59,461 nucleotides of DNA from Flavobacteriia bacterium (lineage in GTDB: Bacteria; Bacteroidota; Bacteroidia; Flavobacteriales_D; Crocinitomicaceae), in assembly GCA_009924735.1 (NCBI GenBank), contig RFQZ01000014.1, forward strand, positions 1 to 59,461, written 5' to 3'. The notes beneath the pieces are model-generated. The model did not search any database. It saw only the letters and a list, made by a program, of their open reading frames with translations, and was not told the origin of the DNA. Positions within the stretch are counted from its first letter, which is position 1. Each line of letters starts with the position of its first letter. A program made the position numbers and the translations under genes. Shown piece after piece: positions 26,199-33,783 of this stretch.

Positions 26199-26354
26199 GT
26201 TAATATTCTCATTCCATAGATGAAAAACAGGCCATAATTGATGTTTTCTCGGGATAAAGGTCTCTGCGTAACGGGAAGAAAATGCGTCTGCAGCGCCAAA
26301 AAGCTTACGAAAGTGATGGAAACGATGCAATCGCAAGGAAATCAGAACACTTCC

Positions 26355-26386
26355 TTTGGGTAGAAAGTAAAATAATACTATCTTTG
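26355..26386 (+). promoter_or_regulatory. Promoter of the rpsF-rpsR-rplI operon
   Basis: TTTG at 26355-26358 and TATCTTTG at 26379-26386, separated by 20 bases: a complete Bacteroidota -33/-7 promoter, the best in this window. The ATG of rpsF is 35 bases beyond, leaving a real 5' leader where S6-S18 autoregulation could act, though I see no defined leader structure. Confidence 0.75.
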
Positions 26387-26421
26387 CACCCTTAAAATTT
26401 TATTAACCAATTGATAAACTT

Positions 26422-26763
26422 ATGAATTCTTACGAAACTGTTTTCATTTTAACTCCCGTTTTGTCTGACGATCAGGCAAAGGAAGCAGTACAGAAATTCG
26501 AAAGTGCGATTACCGCTTCTGGCGCAGAAATCAAACATTCGGAAAACTGGGGCCTGCGAAAATTGGCATACCCAATCCAAAAAAAATCCACTGGATTTTA
26601 CTACTTGATTGAATTTCAAGGGGAAGGTACTGTGATTGCTGATTATGAACTGATGATGAAACGCGACGAACGTGTGTTGCGCTTTCTAACTGTAAAGATG
26701 GACGTAGACCACGTCACCTATGCAGAAAGACGTCGAACAAAAAACAAAATCGCATCTAATTAA
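26422..26763 (+). CDS. rpsF: 30S ribosomal protein S6
   Basis: Small-subunit protein S6, which pairs with S18 on the platform of the 30S subunit. The 113-residue sequence begins [14 protein letters not shown] and contains [20 protein letters not shown] and the [14 protein letters not shown] strand, all typical. First gene of the usual rpsF-rpsR-rplI operon, with its own strong promoter. The C-terminal tail after the RRM-like fold is short. Confidence 0.98.
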   Translation: MNSYETVFILTPVLSDDQAKEAVQKFESAITASGAEIKHSENWGLRKLAYPIQKKSTGFYYLIEFQGEGTVIADYELMMKRDERVLRFLTVKMDVDHVTYAERRRTKNKIASN

Positions 26764-26784
26764 TCACCCATTAAAAAATAAATC

Positions 26785-27045
26785 ATGTCAAACGATATAA
26801 GATACCTAACGCCCATTAATATTGATATTAAAAAGGACAAATACTGCCGTTTCAAAAAGACGGGAATTAAATTCATCGATTACAAGGATGCAAGTTTCTT
26901 GTTGAAACTGGTAAACGAGCAAGGTAAAATTTTACCAAGACGACTCACAGGTACGTCTGCGAAATACCAAATCCGAGTAAACAAGGCAATTAAGCGCGCA
27001 AGACACCTTGCCATTTTGCCTTATGTAGGAGATATGTTGAAATAA
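26785..27045 (+). CDS. rpsR: 30S ribosomal protein S18
   Basis: Small-subunit protein S18, the partner of S6. At 86 residues it has normal length, with [16 protein letters not shown] and the conserved [13 protein letters not shown] followed by [12 protein letters not shown]. Only one Cys remains in the N-terminal region, so it is the non-zinc form. It lies 21 bases after rpsF in the same operon. Confidence 0.98.
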   Translation: MSNDIRYLTPINIDIKKDKYCRFKKTGIKFIDYKDASFLLKLVNEQGKILPRRLTGTSAKYQIRVNKAIKRARHLAILPYVGDMLK

Positions 27046-27065
27046 TCGATAAAAAAAATTAAATC

Positions 27066-27512
27066 ATGGATGTAATTCTAGTTAAAAACGTAGATAAATT
27101 GGGTTATGCAAACGAAATCGTTTCTGTAAAACCTGGATATGGACGAAATTTCTTGATCCCTCAAGGATACGCCGTATTGGCAACACCAAGTGCACGCAAA
27201 GCGCACGAAGAAGTGATGCGTCAAAAAGCACACAAGGAAACAAAACAATTGGCTGAAGCACAAGAATTGGCTGGTAAAATCGCTGAATTAACCGTTGTAA
27301 TTGCTACCAAAGCAGGAGAAAATGGTAAAATCTTCGGTTCCATCAATACCATTCAGTTGTCTGACGAGCTTAAGAAAGCCGGTTGTGATGTTGACCGTAA
27401 ATCTTTAAAAATTAAAGAAGACCAAATTAAAGAATTGGGAACGTATGAAGCGGAAGCCAACCTTTACAAAGGCGTAAAACAATCCTTTAAATTTGAAGTG
27501 GTTTCAGAATAA
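27066..27512 (+). CDS. rplI: 50S ribosomal protein L9
   Basis: Large-subunit protein L9 of standard length (148 residues): N-terminal domain MDVILVKNVDKLGYANEIV with GYGRNFLIPQGYA, a long central helix rich in K, E and A, and a C-terminal domain. Last gene of the operon, followed by a terminator 22 bases downstream. Confidence 0.98.
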   Translation: MDVILVKNVDKLGYANEIVSVKPGYGRNFLIPQGYAVLATPSARKAHEEVMRQKAHKETKQLAEAQELAGKIAELTVVIATKAGENGKIFGSINTIQLSDELKKAGCDVDRKSLKIKEDQIKELGTYEAEANLYKGVKQSFKFEVVSE

Positions 27513-27534
27513 GAAACCGCCCACCTTATTTTTC

Positions 27535-27560
27535 AAACCCTGACATTGTTGGGGTTTTTT
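27535..27560 (+). terminator. Intrinsic terminator of the ribosomal protein operon
   Basis: AAACCC, an 11-base loop, GGGTTT and further T residues: a six-base-pair stem with a U-tract, 22 bases after the rplI stop. Confidence 0.75.
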
Positions 27561-27577
27561 CATTCTAATCTTTACCT

Positions 27578-29101
27578 ATGAAATACCTAATCTTACCCCT
27601 GTTTCTAACTTTCGCGGTCCTTGGACATGGACAAACTACCACAGAAAAACGCGTAGAATTTGATTTGAAAGACGGTTACAGCAATGAACGTGTATTCGAA
27701 TTTAATGCGAACGGGATGCTTATCTTCTCCAAGCAAGACAAGGACGAGGCACAAATGAGTACCTACAGGTTTGAAAAATACAATACGGACTTGGTTGCAA
27801 CCCATGAGGTAAACTACACGATAGAAAACAAATTCTATGTAGACGAAATCTACCAAACAGGGAATTATGTGTATTTCTTCTTCAAAACACGACGAACCGA
27901 ATTCCGAGTGGTGAAGTATGATTTTATCACTGAAACTTTCAAGGAGGTTTCTGGATCCTTGCCCAATCGAAGTTTTATAAAATTCACCGCTTGCATGGAT
28001 GACCGCGCAGTCATGGCGGTAATCGGAAAAAATTACGGGATTTCCATTGTTTCCATTGACATGAATTCGGGATCAGGTGCGGAAACCTTAACACCCATTG
28101 GCATCGAAGGATTTAAACCCAAAAGATTGAGTCTGTCGAATATGGAAACAATGCCAGAAAGCAAGAACATTTTGTTGAGCATCAATGCAACCATCAGTAA
28201 AAAACGCACCGAATTATACATCGTCAGGTTGGAACAAACGGGCCAAATAGCTGCAACAACAGACATCAGCATTGGAACAGATAACAACCTGCGAAATGCA
28301 CGAGCCTATGACATCGGTAACAATGAGTACATACTTTCCGGTACGTATTCCGTACCCAGTTCAGCCGGATCAAATGGTTTTTTCATATCGCGTTTGGCGC
28401 AAGGTCAACTCGAACCTTTGAATTTCTATAATTTCACAGATCTCAAAAACTTTTTAAGCTACCTCCCTGAGAATCAGAAACGTAAAATTGAAAAGAAAAA
28501 ACAACGCAAAGCGAATAACGGTCAAGAGCTTAACATTTCATACAACATTGCCGCACACAGTCCCATCAAGGTTAACGACGACTTTATCTACATTGGTGAG
28601 GCGTATTATGCAACGTACCGAACCGAATCGCGTACCACAACCTCGTATGTAAATGGAAAAGCGGTAACCACAACTACGTATGTACAAGTCTTTGACGGCT
28701 ATCAATACACACATGCATTCATAGCAAAATTCGATAAAAACGGAAAGCTGATCTGGGACCAAACGTTTCCAATGTGGTTGGCCAAAAAACCAATGACGGT
28801 TCGAAGATTTATACATATTGGAGACCAACAACAAACAAACTTAAAATTGGTCTATGCGAATGGCAATAGAATTACAAGCAAGGTATTTGATTTTGACGGA
28901 AATGTGTTGAGCGATAAACAATCTGAGCCCATTGAGACGAACGAAGAGAACGACAAAACCCGATTGAGTTATGCTGAAATCATTCATTGGTATGAAAACT
29001 ATTTCTTATCCTATGGGATTCAGCGAATAATCAACCGAAAAGATAAAGACGTAGAACGCAAGCGTACGGTGTTCTTCTTCAATAAAATCAAACTTGATTA
29101 A
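27578..29101 (+). CDS. Secreted protein of unknown function
   Basis: A 507-residue exported protein with a signal peptide (1-18, ending VLGHGQ). The rest is rich in beta-strand patterns with recurring aromatic and charged alternation, consistent with a beta-propeller, but I see no repeat clear enough to count blades. A lysine-rich patch KRKIEKKKQRK lies near residue 308. No C-terminal type IX sorting domain is evident. It starts 18 bases after the rplI terminator and ends in a four-base tail-to-tail overlap (TTAA) with the next gene. No function is assigned. Confidence 0.75.
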   Translation: MKYLILPLFLTFAVLGHGQTTTEKRVEFDLKDGYSNERVFEFNANGMLIFSKQDKDEAQMSTYRFEKYNTDLVATHEVNYTIENKFYVDEIYQTGNYVYFFFKTRRTEFRVVKYDFITETFKEVSGSLPNRSFIKFTACMDDRAVMAVIGKNYGISIVSIDMNSGSGAETLTPIGIEGFKPKRLSLSNMETMPESKNILLSINATISKKRTELYIVRLEQTGQIAATTDISIGTDNNLRNARAYDIGNNEYILSGTYSVPSSAGSNGFFISRLAQGQLEPLNFYNFTDLKNFLSYLPENQKRKIEKKKQRKANNGQELNISYNIAAHSPIKVNDDFIYIGEAYYATYRTESRTTTSYVNGKAVTTTTYVQVFDGYQYTHAFIAKFDKNGKLIWDQTFPMWLAKKPMTVRRFIHIGDQQQTNLKLVYANGNRITSKVFDFDGNVLSDKQSEPIETNEENDKTRLSYAEIIHWYENYFLSYGIQRIINRKDKDVERKRTVFFFNKIKLD

Positions 29102-29679
29102 TCCAAATCTGCTATTGCGCGAACACCAAAGGTATCATTGTGCCAAGCCTTTATTAATTTTCCATTTTCTACCAAAAGATACGTAGGAAAACTTCCTTGT
29201 GTGAGACGCATTACGCCTGGAATGTCTGTTGCAAATTGGCAAAGGACTCCGCGCCCTACCCGATTGCTAAAGAATTTTAAATCGCTCTGGTCATTGGAGA
29301 TGACCCAATATGCCATTTGGATGTCCGTATGTTTTCGAATGTATTTCATCTGTTGGGTAGATTCCACACAATATTGACAACCTGGCAATGCGACTACGAT
29401 CAATGTTTTACTTTCAGGAAAAATCACTTTGGAGGATTGTGTATAACTCAAGTCCATCAAATCCCCTTGATAAATAGGGAACAACGCAAAGTAAATGGTA
29501 AACGGATGAACCAAAACGAGTAAAACCACCGTCCAAAGTTTCCAGCCATTCATTTTTGAATGTTTCAAAATCAAGCCAGCAAGAACACCGCCGATACCAA
29601 CCATGGCTAAATAAGGTAGCATTCGAGCCAATGTGAAGGATAAACCTAGATCACTTAAAAAAATTTCCAAAGTATTCAT
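29098..29679 (-). CDS. Membrane-anchored thioredoxin-like protein
   Basis: A 193-residue protein with two N-terminal membrane helices (about residues 20-39 and 46-68) and a C-terminal thioredoxin-like domain. The active-site motif is CQYC in LPGCQYCVES, and GSFPTYLLVENG supplies the cis-Pro loop, so redox activity is likely; topology suggests the domain faces the periplasm. The central alpha insert is short. The ATG at 29679 follows directly on the T-run of a terminator-like hairpin; an internal start at about 29622 would remove the first helix boundary but is also possible. Substrates are unknown. Confidence 0.8.
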   Translation of the reverse strand: MNTLEIFLSDLGLSFTLARMLPYLAMVGIGGVLAGLILKHSKMNGWKLWTVVLLVLVHPFTIYFALFPIYQGDLMDLSYTQSSKVIFPESKTLIVVALPGCQYCVESTQQMKYIRKHTDIQMAYWVISNDQSDLKFFSNRVGRGVLCQFATDIPGVMRLTQGSFPTYLLVENGKLIKAWHNDTFGVRAIADLD

Positions 29680-29705
29680 AAAAAAAAAGGGGGAATGCTC
29701 CCCCT
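29680..29705 (-). terminator. Intrinsic terminator touching the next start codon
   Basis: On the minus strand AGGGGG, loop AGCATT, CCCCCT and eight further T. It lies 20 bases after the small lipoprotein stop and its T-run ends at the base immediately before the ATG of the thioredoxin-like gene. Stem and U-tract are strong. Confidence 0.85.
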
Positions 29706-29724
29706 CGAATGTTTGTTTCGGAAA

Positions 29725-29937
29725 TTATTGAATTTCGCAGTTTACAGACAATGTTCCAACCGCAGCGTCGCCAGCATTACAAGCTGCCTCAGCATCTTTC
29801 TTTTTACCTGTTACAGTAGAGGTTGTTGAACCTACCGCTACACCTGAATCTGTGGTTGTACATTTACAAGAATAATCCTTTGCGCAAGAAGCTGTTAAGA
29901 ACAACGCTGCACCAAAAACAATCGCTAATTTTTTCAT
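29725..29937 (-). CDS. Small lipoprotein, unknown function
   Basis: A 70-residue lipoprotein. The signal peptide ends in the lipobox LTASC (Cys18); the mature part has a CKC motif shortly after, then a Thr/Ser-rich stretch, a lysine cluster and two further Cys (in EAACNAG and VNCEIQ). Short Bacteroidota lipoproteins of this type are common and mostly uncharacterised. MKKLAIVF at 29937 is the start because the longer frame adds residues that break the signal peptide. A TAAATTTG box lies at 29959-29966 and a strong terminator follows, so it appears to be a single-gene unit. Confidence 0.8.
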   Translation of the reverse strand: MKKLAIVFGAALFLTASCAKDYSCKCTTTDSGVAVGSTTSTVTGKKKDAEAACNAGDAAVGTLSVNCEIQ

Positions 29938-29958
29938 CTTATTAATTTTAAAGTTTCT

Positions 29959-29966
29959 CAAATTTA
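29959..29966 (-). promoter_or_regulatory. -7 promoter box for the small lipoprotein
   Basis: On the minus strand TAAATTTG, an exact match, 21 bases before the ATG at 29937. The surrounding sequence is very AT-rich, which lowers the weight of the match. Confidence 0.4.
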
Positions 29967-29975
29967 TAAATTTAT

Positions 29976-30365
29976 TTATATCGTCTCGTTGGGAAGTTCT
30001 TTTTTTTCACCGGCAGCCTTGTGGAAAGCGGCCTCTTTCCTTTGCTCATCCCTTACCATTTCCTGAATGGTGGCCTCTTGGTCTTTTACGTACATAGAAT
30101 ACCATGCAATGGTTGCAGAAGGAATGATGTCAATCCCCGGAATGATTTCTTCAATAAAATTGAATGCCGCCCATTTTAACTTTTTCTTAAAGAAAATGTA
30201 GACCAAGATGGCGGACAACGGTGCTAAAAAAGCATCAAACAATTCTCCAATGCCAGGAATAACGTAGGATATACATCCCACTAAATCGATGCCAATGGCA
30301 ATGAACAATTTGAATTGCTTTTCGGATTCGAATTTCTTTTTGAGTTCTTGTACAGAAACGGACAT
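29976..30365 (-). CDS. Small membrane protein, unknown function
   Basis: A 129-residue protein with a short charged N-terminus, a hydrophobic region of one or two helices (IDLVGCISYVIPGIGELFDA and LAPLSAILVYIFF), a second hydrophobic stretch with repeated PGI and IIPSAT turns, and a charged helical C-terminus rich in E and K. Two similar PGIG and PGID segments hint at an internal duplication. I recognise a Bacteroidota-conserved look but no named domain. Confidence 0.7.
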   Translation of the reverse strand: MSVSVQELKKKFESEKQFKLFIAIGIDLVGCISYVIPGIGELFDAFLAPLSAILVYIFFKKKLKWAAFNFIEEIIPGIDIIPSATIAWYSMYVKDQEATIQEMVRDEQRKEAAFHKAAGEKKELPNETI

Positions 30366-30465
30366 TTGTATTTTTTTATCGAAGTTATGATTTATTAAAA
30401 CCTAATGAATCAAATTTAGAAAAATTGGGGATTTTTTTCACAAAAATCTTTTTGAATTGTTTTGC

Positions 30466-30473
30466 TAACTTTG
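30466..30473 (+). promoter_or_regulatory. -7 promoter box for fabI
   Basis: TAACTTTG, an exact match, 15 bases before the fabI ATG at 30489. The -33 region is T-rich without a clear TTTG at the right distance. Confidence 0.5.
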
Positions 30474-30488
30474 TCAAAACCATTCGAA

Positions 30489-31313
30489 ATGTCACACAAC
30501 GTATTAAAAGGTAAAAAAGGAATTATTTTCGGCGCATTGAACGACCAATCCATTGCTTGGAAAGTAGCCGAGGCAGCCCACGCAGAAGGTGCTGAATTTG
30601 TATTAACCAATGCCCCTATTGCCATGCGAATGGGTGAAATCAATGGCCTTGCCGCGAAGACAGGCAGTCAAATCATCCCAGCAGATGCAACCAATGTGGA
30701 AGAATTAGATCACTTGGTTACGCAATCCATGGAAATTTTGGGTGGGAAAATCGATTTCGTTTTGCACTCCATAGGAATGTCCCCAAATGTGAGAAAAGGA
30801 AAGCATTACACCGAAAACAATTACCAATATTACCAACAAACAATGGATGTTTCGGCCATGTCGCTTCATAAAACACTTGCTTCGTTGTACAAACACGATG
30901 CGATGAATGAGTGGGGTTCCATTGTTGCCCTAACCTACATTGCTGCCCAAAGAATTTTCCCTGATTACAATGACATGGCGGATGCAAAATCCTTGTTAGA
31001 ATCCATCTCAAGGTCTTTTGGTTACCATTATGGCATCGCAAAAAAGGTACGTGTAAACACCATTTCTCAGTCGCCAACGGTTACGACCGCAGGACAAGGC
31101 ATCAAAGGATTCAAGGAATTTATTAATTTTTCCGAACAGATGTCACCCCTTGGAAATGCACCTGCAGAAGCTTGTGCTGACTATTGCATTTCAATGTTCT
31201 CAGATTACACGAGGTATGTCACCATGCAAAATCTTTTCCACGACGGAGGGTTTTCAAACACCGGCGTTACCCAACAAGTGATAGACAAATTTGGAAGCAC
31301 AGAAGAAGCGTAA
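30489..31313 (+). CDS. fabI: Enoyl-[acyl-carrier-protein] reductase FabI
   Basis: Last step of each fatty-acid elongation cycle: NAD(P)H-dependent reduction of trans-2-enoyl-ACP. At 274 residues it is a short-chain dehydrogenase of FabI type: cofactor loop GALNDQSIAW, HSIGMSPN in the middle, and the catalytic pair in LTYIAAQRIFPDYNDMADAK, where the second Tyr and the Lys are separated by six residues. MSHNVLKGKKGIIFG at 30489 is the start, since the upstream part of the frame contains the -7 box. The gene is monocistronic and converges on DUF2490 with a 30-base gap. Confidence 0.95.
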   Translation: MSHNVLKGKKGIIFGALNDQSIAWKVAEAAHAEGAEFVLTNAPIAMRMGEINGLAAKTGSQIIPADATNVEELDHLVTQSMEILGGKIDFVLHSIGMSPNVRKGKHYTENNYQYYQQTMDVSAMSLHKTLASLYKHDAMNEWGSIVALTYIAAQRIFPDYNDMADAKSLLESISRSFGYHYGIAKKVRVNTISQSPTVTTAGQGIKGFKEFINFSEQMSPLGNAPAEACADYCISMFSDYTRYVTMQNLFHDGGFSNTGVTQQVIDKFGSTEEA

Positions 31314-31343
31314 GAATCCCATAGCACCTTCGCCTCATCTTCC

Positions 31344-32111
31344 CTACTGATCTTTAGCCTGAAAAAGCTTGCTTAGGTCGAAATTATACACTGTGCTAAC
31401 CCACAATGAATGGTTTCGCTCCATGTCTGTCGCATTGGTTTTAATCACAAATTGGTTTAAGTAACCCAATGAAATGCTTGCGTGCGAGTTAAAACGCCAT
31501 CCAAGCGCGGCAATAAATCTGTTTTGGTCAATTGGGTTTTTTGCAATGCCTTTCCCAAATCCTACAAACAACTCATTGCTCACGCTCATAAACAAAGTAT
31601 GGTCAACCAAATCCTTGTGGGAAAGTGGTACCGTCATTAAGGCTCGGTAACGGATTCGGTGGCGAAAAACGTGATCCACTTGGATAATTTCACCCTGTGA
31701 ATTTTTCGCAAATTGTTCTAAAAACCTCTGCTCAAGGCGGTAGCGATGTTGAAATTCAAAACGGCCTATTTTGTCTTTGAAATTTACCTGTTCAAAAATT
31801 CGGTTTTCATCAAAGACTGAAAGAACAGGTTGTGCCCCATAGGGAAAAGTGCGAATCCAACCATAGCCAGCCATCACAGATGCTTTTGGGTTTAAATTGT
31901 ACTCAACCCCTAATCTCATGAGGGATTGTTGCCAATGTTGAAAACCATCGGAACGTCGCCATTGGTATTCGGTTAAGACGTTCCATTTTGGACTGATTTT
32001 ATGAGTCCCCGTATACAATGCCCAACCGTGAAACTGGTTACTGATGTTTTTTTGGGTAAAAGCCGAAGAAAACATGATCAAAATACCGAGGGAGAAAACT
32101 AGATTTTTCAT
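31344..32111 (-). CDS. DUF2490 outer-membrane-type protein
   Basis: A 255-residue exported protein: signal peptide about 1-19 (SSAFTQ), then amphipathic strands with motifs such as QFHGWALYTGTHKIS, EYQWRRSDGF and RFEFQHRYRLEQRF that mark DUF2490. The family is predicted to form beta-barrels; no transport substrate is known. The ATG overlaps the stop of the SulP transporter gene by four bases, so it is translationally coupled to the bicarbonate-type transport operon. Working as an outer-membrane pore for the same substrate is a tempting inference without direct evidence. Confidence 0.82.
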   Translation of the reverse strand: MKNLVFSLGILIMFSSAFTQKNISNQFHGWALYTGTHKISPKWNVLTEYQWRRSDGFQHWQQSLMRLGVEYNLNPKASVMAGYGWIRTFPYGAQPVLSVFDENRIFEQVNFKDKIGRFEFQHRYRLEQRFLEQFAKNSQGEIIQVDHVFRHRIRYRALMTVPLSHKDLVDHTLFMSVSNELFVGFGKGIAKNPIDQNRFIAALGWRFNSHASISLGYLNQFVIKTNATDMERNHSLWVSTVYNFDLSKLFQAKDQ

Positions 32112-33772
32112 GGTTGTTTTTTAATTTTTTTGGCTGCCAAATGATGTTTGGACTTAGCTACGTTTACAAATTTATCCATTCCAACGATTTCCAACTTACC
32201 TCCATGGTCACGGAAATCTTCTTCTAACAAATGCAATGACTCCATTACTGAATGGTCGATAAAGGTGCATTTTTCAACCTTGAGTACGACATGTTGATCC
32301 AATCCAAAAGCCAAAATCTTTCTTTTTATTTTCATGAAGTTTGAGAATACAGCGGCGCCATGAAGTTCAATGACTTTATCATCGATGAACATCAATGAGT
32401 TGAATAGATTTCCTATTTTGGTTCCTCTAAATAGATGAAGCACTATTTTCAAAAGAATTCCTGCAGCAATTCCCAAAAGTAAATCGGTAGTTAAGGTTAC
32501 GATGATGGTAATTACAAAAATGGCAAATTGGTCGGTACCAATTTTTATCATAGAACCAAATTCTTTTGGGTGAGCTAATTTCCAACCCACACCAATCAGC
32601 ATTGCTGCCAAGGCTGCTTTGGGGATTAGGTTGCTAAAATAAACCGCAAAGCAAAGGAATAACAAAATGAACACACCATGGAAAAAGTTCGCCCAACGCG
32701 TTTTCGCACCGTTGTTCACATTCGCGGTTGAACGTGCCACTTCGCTGATCATTGGCAAGCCCCCAAGTACGCCGGCTACGATGTTCCCAATCCCAACAGC
32801 AATAAGATCTTTGTTATAATTTGATTTCCTTTTCCAAGGATCCATCATGTCTATCGCTTTTACTGTCAATAAAGCTTCTAAGCTTCCTACCAAAGCGAAC
32901 ATCACCACATATTTTATAAATGTACCTGCATTGTTCATTCCTGCAAAGGAAACATTGATACCCAAGATGTCAAACAAACCTTTGTCAAAATCCAGTAAAG
33001 GTTTATATCCTTTGGTTACGACCTCTCCTGCTGCATTTTTGATGTCACCCACATTGTGTATGCCTAAAACCATCGCCAGGGGAATGGCAACAACCAATAC
33101 AACCATCGCTGAAGGAATTTTCTTAAATGCTTTTATGGGTACATGAGGCCACCCAAAAACGATTGCTAAGCTGGTAATTCCAACAATAACTACCTCCCTA
33201 TGGGCCATAAAATGAACAAAGGAATTTTTTAATTCCATCAGCAATTCTATAGGTTCAACCATGGGTTTTCCTTCGACGGTAACCGGATTAAATCCCAACA
33301 AAACATGCAATTGTTTACTGATGATGATGATGCCTATAGCTGCCAGCATTCCATGTACTGCGGAAAGTGGAAAAAAGTCATTGAGTTTGCCAAGCTTAAG
33401 AATCCCAAAGAGTACTTGAAGAATACCGGCTACCACCATTGCGCCCAAAGCCAAATGCCAACCATACTCACTTAGATTGGTCACATTGCTAGGGGCCATT
33501 TTAGAGAATTCTGCCACAGATCCCGCCACAATCACAATAAGACCGGCAGCGGGTCCTTTGATGGTCAGTTCGGAGCCTGCAAAAAAGCTGACCAAAATCC
33601 CTCCGATCATAGCGGTCAACAGACCATAAATGGGAGGAAAATCACTCGCGCCGGCAATCCCTAAACTCAAGGGTAGGGCTAAAAGAAATACTAAAAAGCC
33701 AGACATGGCGTCGGATGAGAAATTTGCTTTAAATCCCGTCCATCCTGATTTTGGAAAATTACTGTTTTTCAT
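32108..33772 (-). CDS. SulP-family inorganic anion transporter with STAS domain
   Basis: A 554-residue inner-membrane transporter of the SLC26/SulP family. The N-terminal part has the family signature ADFPPIYGLLTAMIGGILVS followed by SELTIKGPAAG, then about ten to twelve membrane segments; the C-terminal STAS domain (about 440-545) contains a VLKVEKCTFIDHSVMESLH strand. SulP members move sulfate, bicarbonate or other anions. The start is 11 bases after the dabB stop in an operon encoding a DAB-type CO2/bicarbonate complex, so bicarbonate is the best guess. BicA-type sodium dependence cannot be judged from sequence here. Confidence 0.9.
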   Translation of the reverse strand: MKNSNFPKSGWTGFKANFSSDAMSGFLVFLLALPLSLGIAGASDFPPIYGLLTAMIGGILVSFFAGSELTIKGPAAGLIVIVAGSVAEFSKMAPSNVTNLSEYGWHLALGAMVVAGILQVLFGILKLGKLNDFFPLSAVHGMLAAIGIIIISKQLHVLLGFNPVTVEGKPMVEPIELLMELKNSFVHFMAHREVVIVGITSLAIVFGWPHVPIKAFKKIPSAMVVLVVAIPLAMVLGIHNVGDIKNAAGEVVTKGYKPLLDFDKGLFDILGINVSFAGMNNAGTFIKYVVMFALVGSLEALLTVKAIDMMDPWKRKSNYNKDLIAVGIGNIVAGVLGGLPMISEVARSTANVNNGAKTRWANFFHGVFILLFLCFAVYFSNLIPKAALAAMLIGVGWKLAHPKEFGSMIKIGTDQFAIFVITIIVTLTTDLLLGIAAGILLKIVLHLFRGTKIGNLFNSLMFIDDKVIELHGAAVFSNFMKIKRKILAFGLDQHVVLKVEKCTFIDHSVMESLHLLEEDFRDHGGKLEIVGMDKFVNVAKSKHHLAAKKIKKQP

Positions 33773-33783
33773 TTTTATTAATT

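Noticed and set aside
26186..26336. Upstream extension of DUF2461 and an overlapping minus-strand frame
   Set aside because: Family similarity begins at 26185 and a promoter-like box lies at 26191-26198, so the extra open sequence is taken as non-coding spacer.
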